In this document: positions 6,909 through 15,784 of the stretch, piece by piece
Layout: each line of letters starts with the position of its first letter
Position numbering within the stretch: position 1 is the first letter of the stretch
NCBI GenBank assembly: GCA_900768265.1
Contig: CAAGCF010000007.1
Coordinates: forward strand, 1-64,000
Reading direction: 5' to 3'
Source of the DNA: an uncultured Collinsella sp.
GTDB lineage: Bacteria > Actinomycetota > Coriobacteriia > Coriobacteriales > Coriobacteriaceae
Length of the DNA: 64,000 bases
Translations under genes and position numbers: made by a program
Notes under the pieces: generated by a model
The model's database searches: none
The model's input: only the letters and a program-made list of their open reading frames with translations
What the model was told of the DNA's origin: nothing

Positions 6909-8687
6909 CTAGTCGAGGTTCTCGCGGAGCCACTTGATGGCGCCAGCGGGGTCACGGGTAAGGTCGATGTATTCCTTGCCGCGCGGGGCGAGCAGCTTAA
7001 TGCCCAGGCGATCGGTGTCGGCCTTCATGTCGTTGTAGTAGCTACGAACCTGCGGGGCGAGCACGATAACGTCGTACTGATCCATGATGGCAGTGTGCTG
7101 GCCATAGGCACCTGCGGAGGAAGCAATATTCTCTCCGGTCTGCGCGGCACCTTCCTTGATGGCGTTGGCAAGCATGGCAGAGGTGCCGGCGCCGGCGCAC
7201 AGGACGAGGACCTTCAGGCCGTCGACATCCTTCTTGGCGGATGCATCGGCAGCGGGTTCGGGCTGATCGGCGACAGGCTTGCTACCGGAGGCGGCAACGG
7301 TCGGCTCGACGGAAGCAGTAGCCTGCTCGACAGCGGGCGCAGAGGCGTTGGCGGCGATGGCAACGGCACCATTGGACTCAAGACCCAGCTCGGCGGCGCG
7401 CTCGGCCTCCTGGTCGCAGAGCAGCTTGTCGTATGCCTTTAAGAACGGCAGGTAGATGATGGCGTCCAGTAAGATGATAATCGCGACAAATACCAGGGCG
7501 ATAAGCTGGAAGTTCGTGGTGATGAAAATGCCGATGGGGGCAGGGGTAGCCCAAGGCACCACGAAGGAGAAGCCGTTCATGCCCACGTTATCGATAAAGA
7601 ACTTGGCAACACTCACGTTGACGCAGCCGGCGGCAACAAAGGGGACGAGCATGTAGGGGTTAAGGATCATCGGCGCGCCAAAGAGCAGCGGTTCGTTGAC
7701 GGCGAAGGCAACAGGAACAATCGAGGCCTTACCGACGGCTTTGAGCTGCTTGGACTTCATAAAGAGAATCAGCAGAAGCGGCACGATGAACGTGGCGCCG
7801 GTGCCGCCGAACTCACCCACGAGCGACATGTTAAAGGTGAGGGAATGGGCGGGGTGGCCGCCTGCCAGCAGAACCTGCAGGTTCTCGGCCTGGTTGGCAA
7901 GACGGATGGGGTCGATGCCCGGCTGGACGATCGAGGGGCCGTGGACGCCGATGAACCAGAAGAACGCGGTGGCTGCCTGGATAAGGATAAGGCCAGGATA
8001 GGTTTCTGCAGCGGTAAAGAGCGGGGAGAGCAGTTTGATAAGCAGCTCGGAGAACGGAACGCCCATGAGGTTGCGCACGACGACATCGATGATGCCGCAG
8101 ATGATGACGGCGCCGCCAAAGGGGATGATGTCGCGGAAGTTCTGAGCGATGGCGCCCGGGACCTCCTTGGGCAGCTTAATGGTCAGATCGCGCGAGACAC
8201 AGAATTTGTAGACCCACACGGTGATGAACGCGGCGATATAGGCCGAGAACAGACCGCGCGTGCCCATGCTGGTGCAATCGAAGACCGAAAGTTCGGAGCC
8301 GTTGAACTTGGTGGTGAACTGCGTGACTGCGAGCAGCAGCATGCTGCACTGGGCGGCCACCATGGTGGAACCGTCGTTGAGCACTTTGCCGGCGGGCATA
8401 CGACGGTTCATAGATGCCGTGAAGTTCTTGGCAGTGGTGCCGGCAACCATGATGCCCATGACGCCCATGGTGAAGTTGTAGAGCTTGTTGCACCAGTCGA
8501 TGAGCGGCTGGGGCAGCGTGATGCCGACTACGCCGGGAAGGGTGGCAATGAGCAGAAAGATCGAAGAGGTGAGGACAATGGGCATGCACCCAAGGAATCC
8601 GTCCTTGATGGCCTGTAGGTAGATATTCCTCGAGATCTTCTCAAAGAACGGTTGATGCTTTTCGAGCATCTTTACGATGGCGTCCAT
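6909..8687 (-). CDS. lacE: Lactose-specific PTS EIICB, copy 1
   Basis: Membrane permease that imports and phosphorylates lactose. In 592 residues it holds an N-terminal EIIC domain with about ten hydrophobic segments (motifs FFWFIGVHGPSIVQPGIDPI, FGGTGATFIVPLLL, VNEPLLFGAPMILNP), an Ala/Pro-rich linker near 430-490, and a C-terminal EIIB domain whose phosphorylated Cys lies in VLVLCAGAGTSAMLAN. It matches LacE-type EIICB in length and order. No EIIA is in this operon; lacF at 15029 is the only one seen. An operator palindrome (8791-8810) lies between it and the divergent lacI1. The ATG at 8687 follows AAAGGAGC. Confidence 0.92.
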   Translation of the reverse strand: MDAIVKMLEKHQPFFEKISRNIYLQAIKDGFLGCMPIVLTSSIFLLIATLPGVVGITLPQPLIDWCNKLYNFTMGVMGIMVAGTTAKNFTASMNRRMPAGKVLNDGSTMVAAQCSMLLLAVTQFTTKFNGSELSVFDCTSMGTRGLFSAYIAAFITVWVYKFCVSRDLTIKLPKEVPGAIAQNFRDIIPFGGAVIICGIIDVVVRNLMGVPFSELLIKLLSPLFTAAETYPGLILIQAATAFFWFIGVHGPSIVQPGIDPIRLANQAENLQVLLAGGHPAHSLTFNMSLVGEFGGTGATFIVPLLLILFMKSKQLKAVGKASIVPVAFAVNEPLLFGAPMILNPYMLVPFVAAGCVNVSVAKFFIDNVGMNGFSFVVPWATPAPIGIFITTNFQLIALVFVAIIILLDAIIYLPFLKAYDKLLCDQEAERAAELGLESNGAVAIAANASAPAVEQATASVEPTVAASGSKPVADQPEPAADASAKKDVDGLKVLVLCAGAGTSAMLANAIKEGAAQTGENIASSAGAYGQHTAIMDQYDVIVLAPQVRSYYNDMKADTDRLGIKLLAPRGKEYIDLTRDPAGAIKWLRENLD

Positions 8688-8790
8688 AGAGCTCCTTTGC
8701 TGCTTGATGCGCGATGCATGTGGATGGAACTGGTCGTCGATGGATGGTCAGGACTGCCCGGAAACCTTCCTGTTTAAGGAAGGCATTGCG

Positions 8791-8834
8791 AAATGACAAC
8801 GTTGTCATTTCGTTAATGACAACGTAAGACATTT
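8791..8834. promoter_or_regulatory. LacI-type operators between lacE1 and lacI1
   Basis: AAATGACAACGTTGTCATTT at 8791-8810 is a perfect 20-bp palindrome. An imperfect second copy, AATGACAACGTAAGACATTT, occupies 8815-8834. Position in the divergent intergenic region and the central ACGT point to binding by the adjacent LacI-family regulator. Confidence 0.8.
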
Positions 8835-8962
8835 TTGGAAGAGCAACAAGGATTTAGGGGTGAGTGGTCGATATTGTCCGGTAAACGGTTGATTTATCAG
8901 TCAGGCAGGTAGTGTATGCTAGAACGCAAAAAGCAAGCGATGCAAAACCGACTGGAGAAGCA

Positions 8963-9973
8963 GTGGCAACGATGGACAAGAAAAACGTCTCGATGAACGA
9001 TGTGGCGATTGCCGCGGGTGTTTCTCTCAAGACGGTTTCGCGTGTGATCAACGAGCCCGATAACGTGCGAGAGTCGACACGCGATAAGGTTCATTCGGCC
9101 ATGGAGGCGCTCGGGTTTCGAGCCAACTTTGCCGCGCGTTCGCTCAAGTTGGGCCGTTACGGGTGCATCGGCGTCGTGCTGTTCCACTTGTCGGGCGGTG
9201 CCGTGGACATGATTGACGGTATCGCCGATGCCGCCGAAGAACGCGGCTTTGCGCTCACGATGATTAAGAAGCGCGCAGGGGAGAAGATGACCCTTGCCGA
9301 TGCGGCGCGCAGGATGTCGCAGCTGCCTGTTGATGGCATGATCTTCAACCTGCGCCAGATGGTCGATGACTTTGATACCTTTGAGGCGCCGAAAGACCTC
9401 AAGACGGTGATTATCACACCGATGGAACATCCTACCTGCTCCACCGTCAGTGACGACCAAGAGGGCGGCGCGCGCATGGCGTGCGAGCACTTCTTAAATC
9501 GCGGGCACAAGAACGTGTACTTCGTCTCTGGTAAGAAAGAGTCGCTGTCGAGCCAGTGTCGTATGAAAGGTTGGCGTGCGGCACTCGAGGCACGTGGCAT
9601 TGAGCCGCCCGAGCCTCTGCAAGGCGATTGGAATGCGGATAGTGGCTATGCCGCGGGCCTTGTGCTTGCCGATAAACCCGATTGCACGGCGGTCCTCGCT
9701 GCTAACGACTGCATGGCAAACGGCGTGATGATGGCCTTGCGCGACAAGGGGCTGAACGTGCCCGACGATGTGTCCGTGATTGGCTTTGATGACGAGCTTT
9801 ACAAGACGATGCCCAACTCGATTTTGACGTCGGTAAAGTTCCGTCACCGCGAACTGGGCATCCGCGCACTCAACGAGGTTGTTGCGGGCTTGGAAGCCCC
9901 GAGCTCCAGAAGCCGCACGCTCGTCTCGGGCGTGCTGGTCGAGCGTTCCAGCGTAAAGGACCTGCGGGCGTAG
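8963..9973 (+). CDS. LacI-family repressor of the lacE1-lacG1 module
   Basis: A 336-residue LacI/GalR regulator. The N-terminal helix-turn-helix reads VSMNDVAIAAGVSLKTVSRV with the hinge GFRANFAARSL, followed by a periplasmic-binding-protein-like sensor domain (CIGVVLFHLSGG, VDGMIFNL, AVLAANDCMANGVMMALRDKG cut here in parts, VSVIGFDDE). I chose GTG 8963 with GGAG five bases ahead; an ATG at 8972 is the alternative. It is divergent from lacE1, with operators at 8791-8834, so it most likely represses lacE1-lacG1 and itself. Recognition-helix residues Leu-Lys ahead of TVSR differ from the two other LacI paralogues of the window. Confidence 0.9.
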   Translation: MATMDKKNVSMNDVAIAAGVSLKTVSRVINEPDNVRESTRDKVHSAMEALGFRANFAARSLKLGRYGCIGVVLFHLSGGAVDMIDGIADAAEERGFALTMIKKRAGEKMTLADAARRMSQLPVDGMIFNLRQMVDDFDTFEAPKDLKTVIITPMEHPTCSTVSDDQEGGARMACEHFLNRGHKNVYFVSGKKESLSSQCRMKGWRAALEARGIEPPEPLQGDWNADSGYAAGLVLADKPDCTAVLAANDCMANGVMMALRDKGLNVPDDVSVIGFDDELYKTMPNSILTSVKFRHRELGIRALNEVVAGLEAPSSRSRTLVSGVLVERSSVKDLRA

Positions 9974-9991
9974 ACGTGCTCGGCCTGTTCG

Positions 9992-10046
9992 TCTCAATCT
10001 GTAACAGCTGGGGCCGAAATACTTGGCTAGATGTTACAGATCGAGA
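9992..10046. repeat. Single TCTCAATCTGTAACA hairpin
   Basis: TCTCAATCTGTAACA (9992-10006) pairs with TGTTACAGATCGAGA (10032-10046), with the same 40-bp arm spacing as the array at 5102-5316. Both loci lie just beyond the 3' end of a lacG gene, next to its terminator. Confidence 0.85.
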
Positions 10047-10065
10047 CAAACGGCTCCTGACCAGC

Positions 10066-10117
10066 CCAAAAACAAAAAGACCGGGGGCGGCGCGCCGTGT
10101 GACGTGCCGCCCCCGGC
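10066..10117 (-). terminator. Terminator of lacG2
   Basis: CCGGGGGCGGC (10081-10091) pairs with GCCGCCCCCGG (10106-10116); on the minus strand a T-rich tract (TCTTTTTGTTTTT) follows. It suits the lacG2 stop at 10172. Confidence 0.85.
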
Positions 10118-10171
10118 TGAGAAATGGGGGACAGGATATGTGGGCGGAGCAATTTTGCTCGCCGCAAGCCG

Positions 10172-11611
10172 CTAGTCCAGACGACGGGTCTGCGCCACGT
10201 GCTTGTACCAGTAGGCGCTTGCCTTGGGCGTGCGCTTCTGGGTTTCAAAGTCTACGTAGAAGAAGCCATAGCGCTTGTTGTAGCCGTTGGTCCAGGAGAA
10301 CTGATCCTGCAGGCTCCACAGGAAGTAGCCGCCCACGTTGACGCCCACCTCCATGGCCTTGAGCAGCCAACGCAAGTGCTGCTCGATGTAGTCGATGCGC
10401 GGCTGGTCGTCCACAAAACCGTCCTTGTAGGGGTCCTTGTAGCCCATGCCGTTCTCGGTGATGAAGATCTGCTTGTAGTTGGGGTAGCGCTGCTTAATGT
10501 AGACGAGCAGATCGAACAGACCCTCGGGATAGATGATCCAGTCCCAGTCGGTGGTGGGGATGCCGGGCTTGTTCACATGCTCACCAATACCCTTAACGCG
10601 CCAGCGGCCGGTGCCCTTCTCGCCCGTACCGTTGTGGTGCAGGTCGTTCTCGCCGTCGTAAGCCTTGAGGAAGCGGCACTGGTAGTTGTTAACGCCCAAG
10701 TAGTCGTTGTAGAGCGCTGCTTCGCGCATAATCTCGAGGTCCTCGTCCAGGATCTCGATGGTGCCGCCCGAGATGGCGGCCAGGCGGTTGGCGCACTCGA
10801 GGGTGTCGGGCGCGTAGTCGCCGCGGAAGGTAGCGTCGAGCAAAAACTGGTTTTGCAGCACGTGCTCGTTGTTGGCGGCTTTGATGTCGGCGGGGTCGTT
10901 CTCGTTGAGCGGATACTTAAACTCTAGCGACTGGATGACGCCGATCTTGCCCCTAAAGCCGCCGTTGTGGAAGGCCAGCACAGCCTTGGCGTGGGCGAGC
11001 ATCATGTTGTGCTCGCACTGAAAGGCCTCGGCCAGATGAGCTTTGACGCCACCGGGGAAGGTGCCCTCGATGTAGGTGTTGGAGGCGTCCGCCCAGATCT
11101 CGTTAAAGGTGAACCAATAGGTCACCTGGTCGGCGTACTCCTTAAAGCAGAAGGTGGCAAAGTCCACAAAGGCGTCGATGGTCTCGCGGTTGAGGAAGTC
11201 GCCCTTCTCAAAGAGGGGAAGCGGCGTATCGAAGTGATGCAGCGTGACAAACGGCTCAACGTGGTGCTTGCGGCACTCGGCGAAGAGATCGTGGTAGAAC
11301 TGGACGCCCTCGGGGTTGATTTCGCCGGTGCCGTTGGGGAAGATGCGGCTCCAGGCGATGGAGAGGCGAATGCCGTTGATGCCGAACTCCTCGCACAGCT
11401 CCAGGTCGACGGGGTACTGGTTGTAGAAGTCGGAAGCGGGATCGGGAGAGAAACGGCCCTGGGCCTCCAGGAAGTCGTCCCAGGCAACCTTGCCCTTACC
11501 GTGAGTGCGGGTCTCGCCCTCTACCTGGTAGGCAGCAGTGGCGCCGCCAAAGACAAAGTCCTCAGGAAACTGCGCGGGCGGGTTGGTGACGCTAGCAGGG
11601 TTAACGGACAT
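10172..11611 (-). CDS. lacG: 6-phospho-beta-galactosidase, copy 2 (GH1)
   Basis: A 479-residue paralogue of the enzyme at 5411, with the same reaction expected. The acid/base Glu is in FTFNEIWAD, the nucleophile in FITENGMGY, and the 6-phosphate site in FSWTNGYNKRYGFFY. The N-terminus FVFGGATAAYQVEGETRTHG is identical to copy 1, while the central part has diverged (for example TYIEGTFPGGVKAHLAEAF). It follows lacE2 by 66 bases with a hairpin in the gap. Divergence after duplication may have changed aglycone preference; that is inference. Confidence 0.92.
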   Translation of the reverse strand: MSVNPASVTNPPAQFPEDFVFGGATAAYQVEGETRTHGKGKVAWDDFLEAQGRFSPDPASDFYNQYPVDLELCEEFGINGIRLSIAWSRIFPNGTGEINPEGVQFYHDLFAECRKHHVEPFVTLHHFDTPLPLFEKGDFLNRETIDAFVDFATFCFKEYADQVTYWFTFNEIWADASNTYIEGTFPGGVKAHLAEAFQCEHNMMLAHAKAVLAFHNGGFRGKIGVIQSLEFKYPLNENDPADIKAANNEHVLQNQFLLDATFRGDYAPDTLECANRLAAISGGTIEILDEDLEIMREAALYNDYLGVNNYQCRFLKAYDGENDLHHNGTGEKGTGRWRVKGIGEHVNKPGIPTTDWDWIIYPEGLFDLLVYIKQRYPNYKQIFITENGMGYKDPYKDGFVDDQPRIDYIEQHLRWLLKAMEVGVNVGGYFLWSLQDQFSWTNGYNKRYGFFYVDFETQKRTPKASAYWYKHVAQTRRLD

Positions 11612-11634
11612 GATGATCCAATCGTCTAAATCGA

Positions 11635-11668
11635 AGGGCCAGCCGGTCTTGGATGGTCGGCTGGCCCT
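11635..11668 (-). other. Intercistronic hairpin between lacE2 and lacG2
   Basis: AGGGCCAGCCG (11635-11645) pairs perfectly with CGGCTGGCCCT (11658-11668). There is no T-run, so it is more likely an mRNA-stability or partial-attenuation element than a full terminator. Confidence 0.6.
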
Positions 11669-11677
11669 AGGCGTTAC

Positions 11678-13453
11678 TTACTTCGAAAGCTGCTCGGAGA
11701 CGAAGGCGAGAGACTTATCGCCGTTCTGGGAGAGCTCGATGTACTGCTTGCCGCGGCAGGCGACGCACTTGTTGCCCACACGTTCGCAGTCTTTCTGCAG
11801 GTCGGCCAGGTAGCTTGCGGCCTGCGGGGCCAGGACGACTAGGTCAAAGTCGGGGAGCATGTCGACGTGGTTGCCATAGGCCTCGGCAGCGGTCTCCAGA
11901 TTGATGCCGCGCTCCTTGGCCGCCTTGGCCAGCGCGTTGGCGAGCAGGCCCGAGGTGCCGCCACCCTGGCAGAGCACGAGCACGCGCTTGCCGTTGAGGT
12001 CGCTGGCGGTCGTTGCCTCGGCAGCGGGTGCTGCGGAAGCGGCGGGGGCGTCGGCCTTCACGGCTTCCGCAGCAGCGCCGGCGGCAACGCTCTTGGCATC
12101 GGCCTTGCCCTGGAAGGCATCGTTGAGCTTGGCGGCCTTCTCGGCGTTCTTGGCGGCGAGCTCCTCCTGGGAGATCTCGGCCTCCTCGGTGCACTTCTGG
12201 GCGTCATAGGCACGGAAGAACGGATAGTACAGGGCAAAGTCGACGATCAGGATGATGGCGAGCATCACAAAGGCGAGCGGCTGGAAGCCCAGGCCCATGA
12301 TGGTGCCGATGGGGCCGGGGACGGTCCAGGGCAGGGTGTACATAAAGCCGTTCATGCCCAAGAAGTCGATAAAGATCTTGAGGATCCAGATGTTGGCGAT
12401 CGGGGCGAAGACAAACGGGACAAAGAAGACGGGGTTGAGCACGATGGGCGCGGCGAACAGCAGCGGCTCGTTGACAGCAAAGCAGACCGGGACGATGGCG
12501 GCCTTACCGACGGCGCGCATCTCCTGAGATTTGGCCAGGAAGCAGAACATGAAGACCAGGACGAGCGTGGCACCGGTGCCGCCCATGCAGACGACGAAGT
12601 ACTGGGCACCCTGGGTCAGGACAGCGGAAGCGTGCTCGCCGGCCTGGAACGCAGCCAGGTTGTCGGTCATGTTGGCAACGAGGGCGGCGGCGATGGCGGG
12701 CTCGACGATCGAGGGGCCGTGGACGCCCACGAACCAGAAGAGGCTCATAGCGCCGTAGATAACGGCGAGGCCGATGTAGCCGTCGGCAGCGGTGAACAGG
12801 GGCTGGAACACCTGGATGACGCCCTGGGCAAAGCAGAAGCCAAAGGCAGCGCGGAAGACGATGTCAAAGACCCAAAAGACGGCGATGCAGACGGAGAAGG
12901 GGATGATGTCCTTAAAGGTCTGCGAGATGTTGGGCGGAACCTGCTCGGGCATCTTGACGGTGATGTTGCGCTTAATGAAGAACTTGTAGATGATGCCGGT
13001 TACAAACGCAGCGATAAAGGCGGTCAGCAGGCCTTTGGAACCAAGGTAGGTGGTGTTGAAGCCGCTGGCAGCGTCCGTGGCGATCGTGTCGCTCGAAAGG
13101 AGCAAGAAGCCGATGATGGCTGCGCACATGCACGAGATGAAGTTAATCTGGTTGTTCTTGGGTAGGTCGCGGTTCTGAGCGTCGGCGAAGTGCTTGGCCG
13201 TGGTGGCGGCGCAGGCGATGGCCAGGATGCCCATGGAGTAGTTGTAGCACTTCCACAGGGCGTTGTTGATGTCATCGGGCCAATAGAAACCCCAGATGTT
13301 GGGGACAGAGGCTACCAGGCAGAAGATGGACGAGAAGATGATGATGGGGATGACGGAGATAAAGCCGTCGCGGATCGCCTTGAGGTACTTGTTGCGGGCG
13401 ATCGCGTTGAAAAAGGGCTGGCCCTTTTCGATGATGGCGATGAGTTGCTCCAT
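11678..13453 (-). CDS. lacE: Lactose-specific PTS EIICB, copy 2
   Basis: A 591-residue EIICB that resembles classical LacE even more than copy 1: IRDGFISVIPIIIFSSIFCL, FFIKRNITVKMPEQVPPNIS, LFWFVGVHGPSIVEPAIAAA, and AVNEPLLFAAPIVLNPVFFV. The EIIB phosphocysteine is in VLVLCQGGGTSGLLANAL. An Ala-rich linker separates the domains (about 440-490). It needs an EIIA, for which lacF at 15029 is the nearest. Control by the divergent lacI2 is likely, since operator-like sites lie at 13512-13535 and 13634-13654. The ATG at 13453 follows AGGAGCATTGC. Confidence 0.93.
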   Translation of the reverse strand: MEQLIAIIEKGQPFFNAIARNKYLKAIRDGFISVIPIIIFSSIFCLVASVPNIWGFYWPDDINNALWKCYNYSMGILAIACAATTAKHFADAQNRDLPKNNQINFISCMCAAIIGFLLLSSDTIATDAASGFNTTYLGSKGLLTAFIAAFVTGIIYKFFIKRNITVKMPEQVPPNISQTFKDIIPFSVCIAVFWVFDIVFRAAFGFCFAQGVIQVFQPLFTAADGYIGLAVIYGAMSLFWFVGVHGPSIVEPAIAAALVANMTDNLAAFQAGEHASAVLTQGAQYFVVCMGGTGATLVLVFMFCFLAKSQEMRAVGKAAIVPVCFAVNEPLLFAAPIVLNPVFFVPFVFAPIANIWILKIFIDFLGMNGFMYTLPWTVPGPIGTIMGLGFQPLAFVMLAIILIVDFALYYPFFRAYDAQKCTEEAEISQEELAAKNAEKAAKLNDAFQGKADAKSVAAGAAAEAVKADAPAASAAPAAEATTASDLNGKRVLVLCQGGGTSGLLANALAKAAKERGINLETAAEAYGNHVDMLPDFDLVVLAPQAASYLADLQKDCERVGNKCVACRGKQYIELSQNGDKSLAFVSEQLSK

Positions 13454-13511
13454 GCAATGCTCCTAAGAGTCGGTGGGTTAGCAACGATGGTAGCTTTTGG
13501 CGTTCGGTTGC

Positions 13512-13535
13512 CAAAATGTTGACGTTGCCATTTTG
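13512..13535. promoter_or_regulatory. LacI-type operator near lacE2
   Basis: This 24-bp site has arms CAAAATG and CATTTTG around a central ACGT. Its core TGTTGACGTTGCCA is, read on the other strand, nearly identical to the site at 13634-13654, which supports a shared regulator. Confidence 0.7.
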
Positions 13536-13633
13536 CGGCACAAAAAAAGACTCGAATCGGGGGTTCCTGTGCCTGCGAACCGTCGATTCCTTACGCGTAA
13601 ACGTTTGAGCCGCCCGGTGGCTCTGTGTTTGCA

Positions 13634-13654
13634 CAATGGCAACGTTAACATTTG
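13634..13654. promoter_or_regulatory. Second LacI-type operator near lacI2
   Basis: CAATGGCAACGTTAACATTT (13634-13653, then G) matches the complement of the site at 13512-13535 at 18 of 20 core positions. It lies between lacE2 and lacI2. Confidence 0.7.
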
Positions 13655-13809
13655 GTCGACAAAAGCCGTTCGGGGAAGCGGGATTGTCGGTGAACGGTAG
13701 GTTTTGGGTGGTGAGCGTATGGCGGGAGAGGCGTTGGATATACTTGGAGGCGTTCATTTTGTCTGTTGGGATGCCCGCGATGGCATCGTTGACATAGAAA
13801 GATCGACCT

Positions 13810-14814
13810 ATGGCCGCTGTTAAAAAATCGGTTTCCGTTAAGGACGTGGCGCGTCTCGCGGGCGTCTCGGAGCAGACAGTCTCGCGTACGGTGCACGATT
13901 CGCCCAGCGTGCGCCCCGAGACCAAGGAGCGCGTGCGCGCCGCCATGCGCGAGCTGGGGTATCGCCCCAATTTTGCCGGTCGATCGCTGCGTCGCGGCAA
14001 ATATAAGACCGTCGGCGTCGCCATGTTCAACATTACCGGCACCGGCAACCTCGACCGTATGGAGGGCTTTGCCGCCGCGGCCGACAAACATGGCTATGCC
14101 ATCACCCTCACTAAAGTAGACGGGCATCCGTATACCCTCGAGAGTGCATCGTCGCGCATGAGCGCACTGCCGGTGGACGGCATGGTCGTGATCATGAACC
14201 GCATGCCGGCGGACTTTGGCACCTTTGAGCCGCTGCCCGGTATGCAGACGGTGCTCGTTACCATGCTGGAGCACCCGCTGTGCTCGACGGTTGATAACGA
14301 TCAGTTCGATTGCTCGCGCCAGGTTGTCGAGTACTTGCTGGGGCAGGGGCACAAGACCGTGCACTTTATCTCGTGCCCCGAGCGCTCGCTTTCGGGCATG
14401 CAACGCGAGGAGGGCTGGCGTGAGACATTGCGCGCGCATGGTGTTGAGCCGCCGCGACTCGTCCGTGGCGATTGGACGGCACAGAGTGGATATGCCGCCG
14501 GCCAGGTGCTTGCGGACGATCCGAACTGCACAGCCATTTATGCTTCCAACGATGCCATGGCCTACGGCTGCATTCGCGGGCTCGAGTCGCGCGGGAAGTG
14601 CGTGCCCCAGGACGTGAGCGTGGTGGGTGTTGACGATAGTTTGGGCGATATCGTGCCCGATCGTCGCCTGACTACGGTGCGCTTTGACAACAAGCGCGTC
14701 GGCATGTGGGCGGTCGACAAGATTGCCGGCGCCGAGGGGGTTGCGTCTGGCGTGGAACATATGTTGATTCCCGGTGTGCTGGTACAGGGCGATACGGTAC
14801 GCTGCCTGCGCTAG
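13810..14814 (+). CDS. LacI-family repressor of the lacE2-lacG2 module
   Basis: A 334-residue LacI/GalR regulator, paralogous to those at 8963 and 23383. The helix-turn-helix is VSVKDVARLAGVSEQTVSRT and the hinge GYRPNFAGRSLRRG. The sensor domain shows VGVAMFNITG, LPVDGMVVIMNR, AIYASNDAMAYG and VSVVGVDDS. The recognition helix starts Glu-Gln before TVSR. It is divergent from lacE2, with two related operators in the gap. The gene that follows on the same strand is lacF, 214 bases on, so it may share some transcription with it. Confidence 0.92.
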   Translation: MAAVKKSVSVKDVARLAGVSEQTVSRTVHDSPSVRPETKERVRAAMRELGYRPNFAGRSLRRGKYKTVGVAMFNITGTGNLDRMEGFAAAADKHGYAITLTKVDGHPYTLESASSRMSALPVDGMVVIMNRMPADFGTFEPLPGMQTVLVTMLEHPLCSTVDNDQFDCSRQVVEYLLGQGHKTVHFISCPERSLSGMQREEGWRETLRAHGVEPPRLVRGDWTAQSGYAAGQVLADDPNCTAIYASNDAMAYGCIRGLESRGKCVPQDVSVVGVDDSLGDIVPDRRLTTVRFDNKRVGMWAVDKIAGAEGVASGVEHMLIPGVLVQGDTVRCLR

Positions 14815-14843
14815 GGTGTGGACCTGTTTGGGTTGCCACTAAT

Positions 14844-14940
14844 TGTGTTCGATATTGTTCGCATTGGTTTATAAACCGTTCACGGGTGAAAATCGACCGT
14901 TCATAGCTCGAAATTGCGTTTTGCATTGTTCTGTTTTGTT
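14844..14940 (+). promoter_or_regulatory. Candidate LacR/DeoR boxes in the lacF leader
   Basis: TGTTCGATATTGTTC (about 14846-14860) holds two GTTC steps 10 bp apart; the same arrangement (TGTTCGAATGTGTTC) occurs before lacA at about 16970. A further TGTTCTGTTTTGTTTG lies near 14930. ACCGTTCAC (14875-14883) and ACCGTTCAT (14896-14904) are complements of the recurring TGAACGGT motif. Function is inferred from recurrence. Confidence 0.45.
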
Positions 14941-15028
14941 TGAATGTTAATGTTTCTGTCATACACAACGCAGCGCGTATGCCCGGACGCGATGCTCTCC
15001 ATTGGTTCATATGTGAAAGGAACGCAAT

Positions 15029-15367
15029 ATGGCAACCAAAGAAGAAATCTCGATGGTTGGATTCGAGATCGTCGCATACGCGGGTGACGCCCAGACCGAT
15101 CTGCTCGCAGCGCTCGATGCTGCTCGCGAGGGTGATTTTGAGAAGGCCGAGCAGTTGCACAAGGATGCCAGCGATGCGCTCATCGGTGCCCACGACACAC
15201 AGACCAAGCTGCTTTCGCAGGAGGCCGGCGGCGGCGAGATGGAGATGACCTTCATCATGGCTCACGCTCAGGATACTCTCATGACCACCATGATCCTGGA
15301 GAAGCAGACCCGCTTTACCATCGATGCCTATAAGCGCATCGCCGCACTCGAGGCTAAGCTCGCCTAA
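15029..15367 (+). CDS. lacF: Lactose-specific PTS EIIA
   Basis: A 112-residue soluble phosphocarrier that takes phosphate from HPr and gives it to the EIIB Cys of LacE. The phosphorylated His79 lies in FIMAHAQDTLMTT, and Asp82 corresponds to the Asp that binds the metal at the trimer centre in the family. Length and helical pattern fit LacF. The ATG at 15029 follows AAAGGAACGC. It is the only EIIA of this type in the window, so both LacE proteins presumably depend on it. It forms its own unit, ended by a terminator at 15395-15430. Confidence 0.93.
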   Translation: MATKEEISMVGFEIVAYAGDAQTDLLAALDAAREGDFEKAEQLHKDASDALIGAHDTQTKLLSQEAGGGEMEMTFIMAHAQDTLMTTMILEKQTRFTIDAYKRIAALEAKLA

Positions 15368-15394
15368 CGAGCTCTCACAACCAAGTCCCCTTCC

Positions 15395-15430
15395 AAAAGC
15401 TCTGCCGCTACCCGCGGCAGGGCTTTTCTG
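15395..15430 (+). terminator. Terminator of lacF
   Basis: AAAAGCTCTGCCG pairs with CGGCAGGGCTTTT around CTACCCG, followed by CTGTATCC. The stem is symmetric enough to work on either strand. Confidence 0.8.
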
Positions 15431-15524
15431 TATCCCTTCTGTCTTGGTTGCGGTGAAATTGGGCTCGACAGGCTAAGATGACCCGCTTTCCTCCGTCTTC
15501 CGAGGGGCGGTTGGCAACGCTCGC

Positions 15525-15680
15525 CACGAAAACGGCCCATCTACTACGTTTAACCCGATACCCCCGACCACACCCGCGTTTCATGAAAAACTGCAGGCGT
15601 TCTACCTGCGGTTTTGTTTTTGCTCCATGTGGCATGGCCGGGGATGGGCAGTTAAACGTAGTAGATGGGCCCATTTCGTG
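15525..15680. repeat. CTACTACGTTT inverted-repeat element, copy 2
   Basis: Arms at 15525-15552 and 15653-15680 match at 26 of 28 positions. The interior motif appears in the reverse orientation relative to copy 1 (TCTACCTGCGGTTTTGTTTT at 15601-15620). It occupies most of the gap between lacF and the membrane-protein gene at 15785. Confidence 0.85.
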
Positions 15681-15784
15681 GCAGGCAGATCATGCGGCGG
15701 CCCGTTGCGCCTCCTGTCGTTCGGTTTTTCGCTGGGTGGGTATACTTCCTTTCGCATTAAACGCCGGACTGAGGAGGTATCCAA

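Noticed and set aside
5411..11611. Calling the two GH1 enzymes 6-phospho-beta-glucosidases
   Set aside because: Overall match to LacG, the FSWTNGYNKRYG ending and the linkage with LacE, LacF and LacAB favour 6-phospho-beta-galactosidase.
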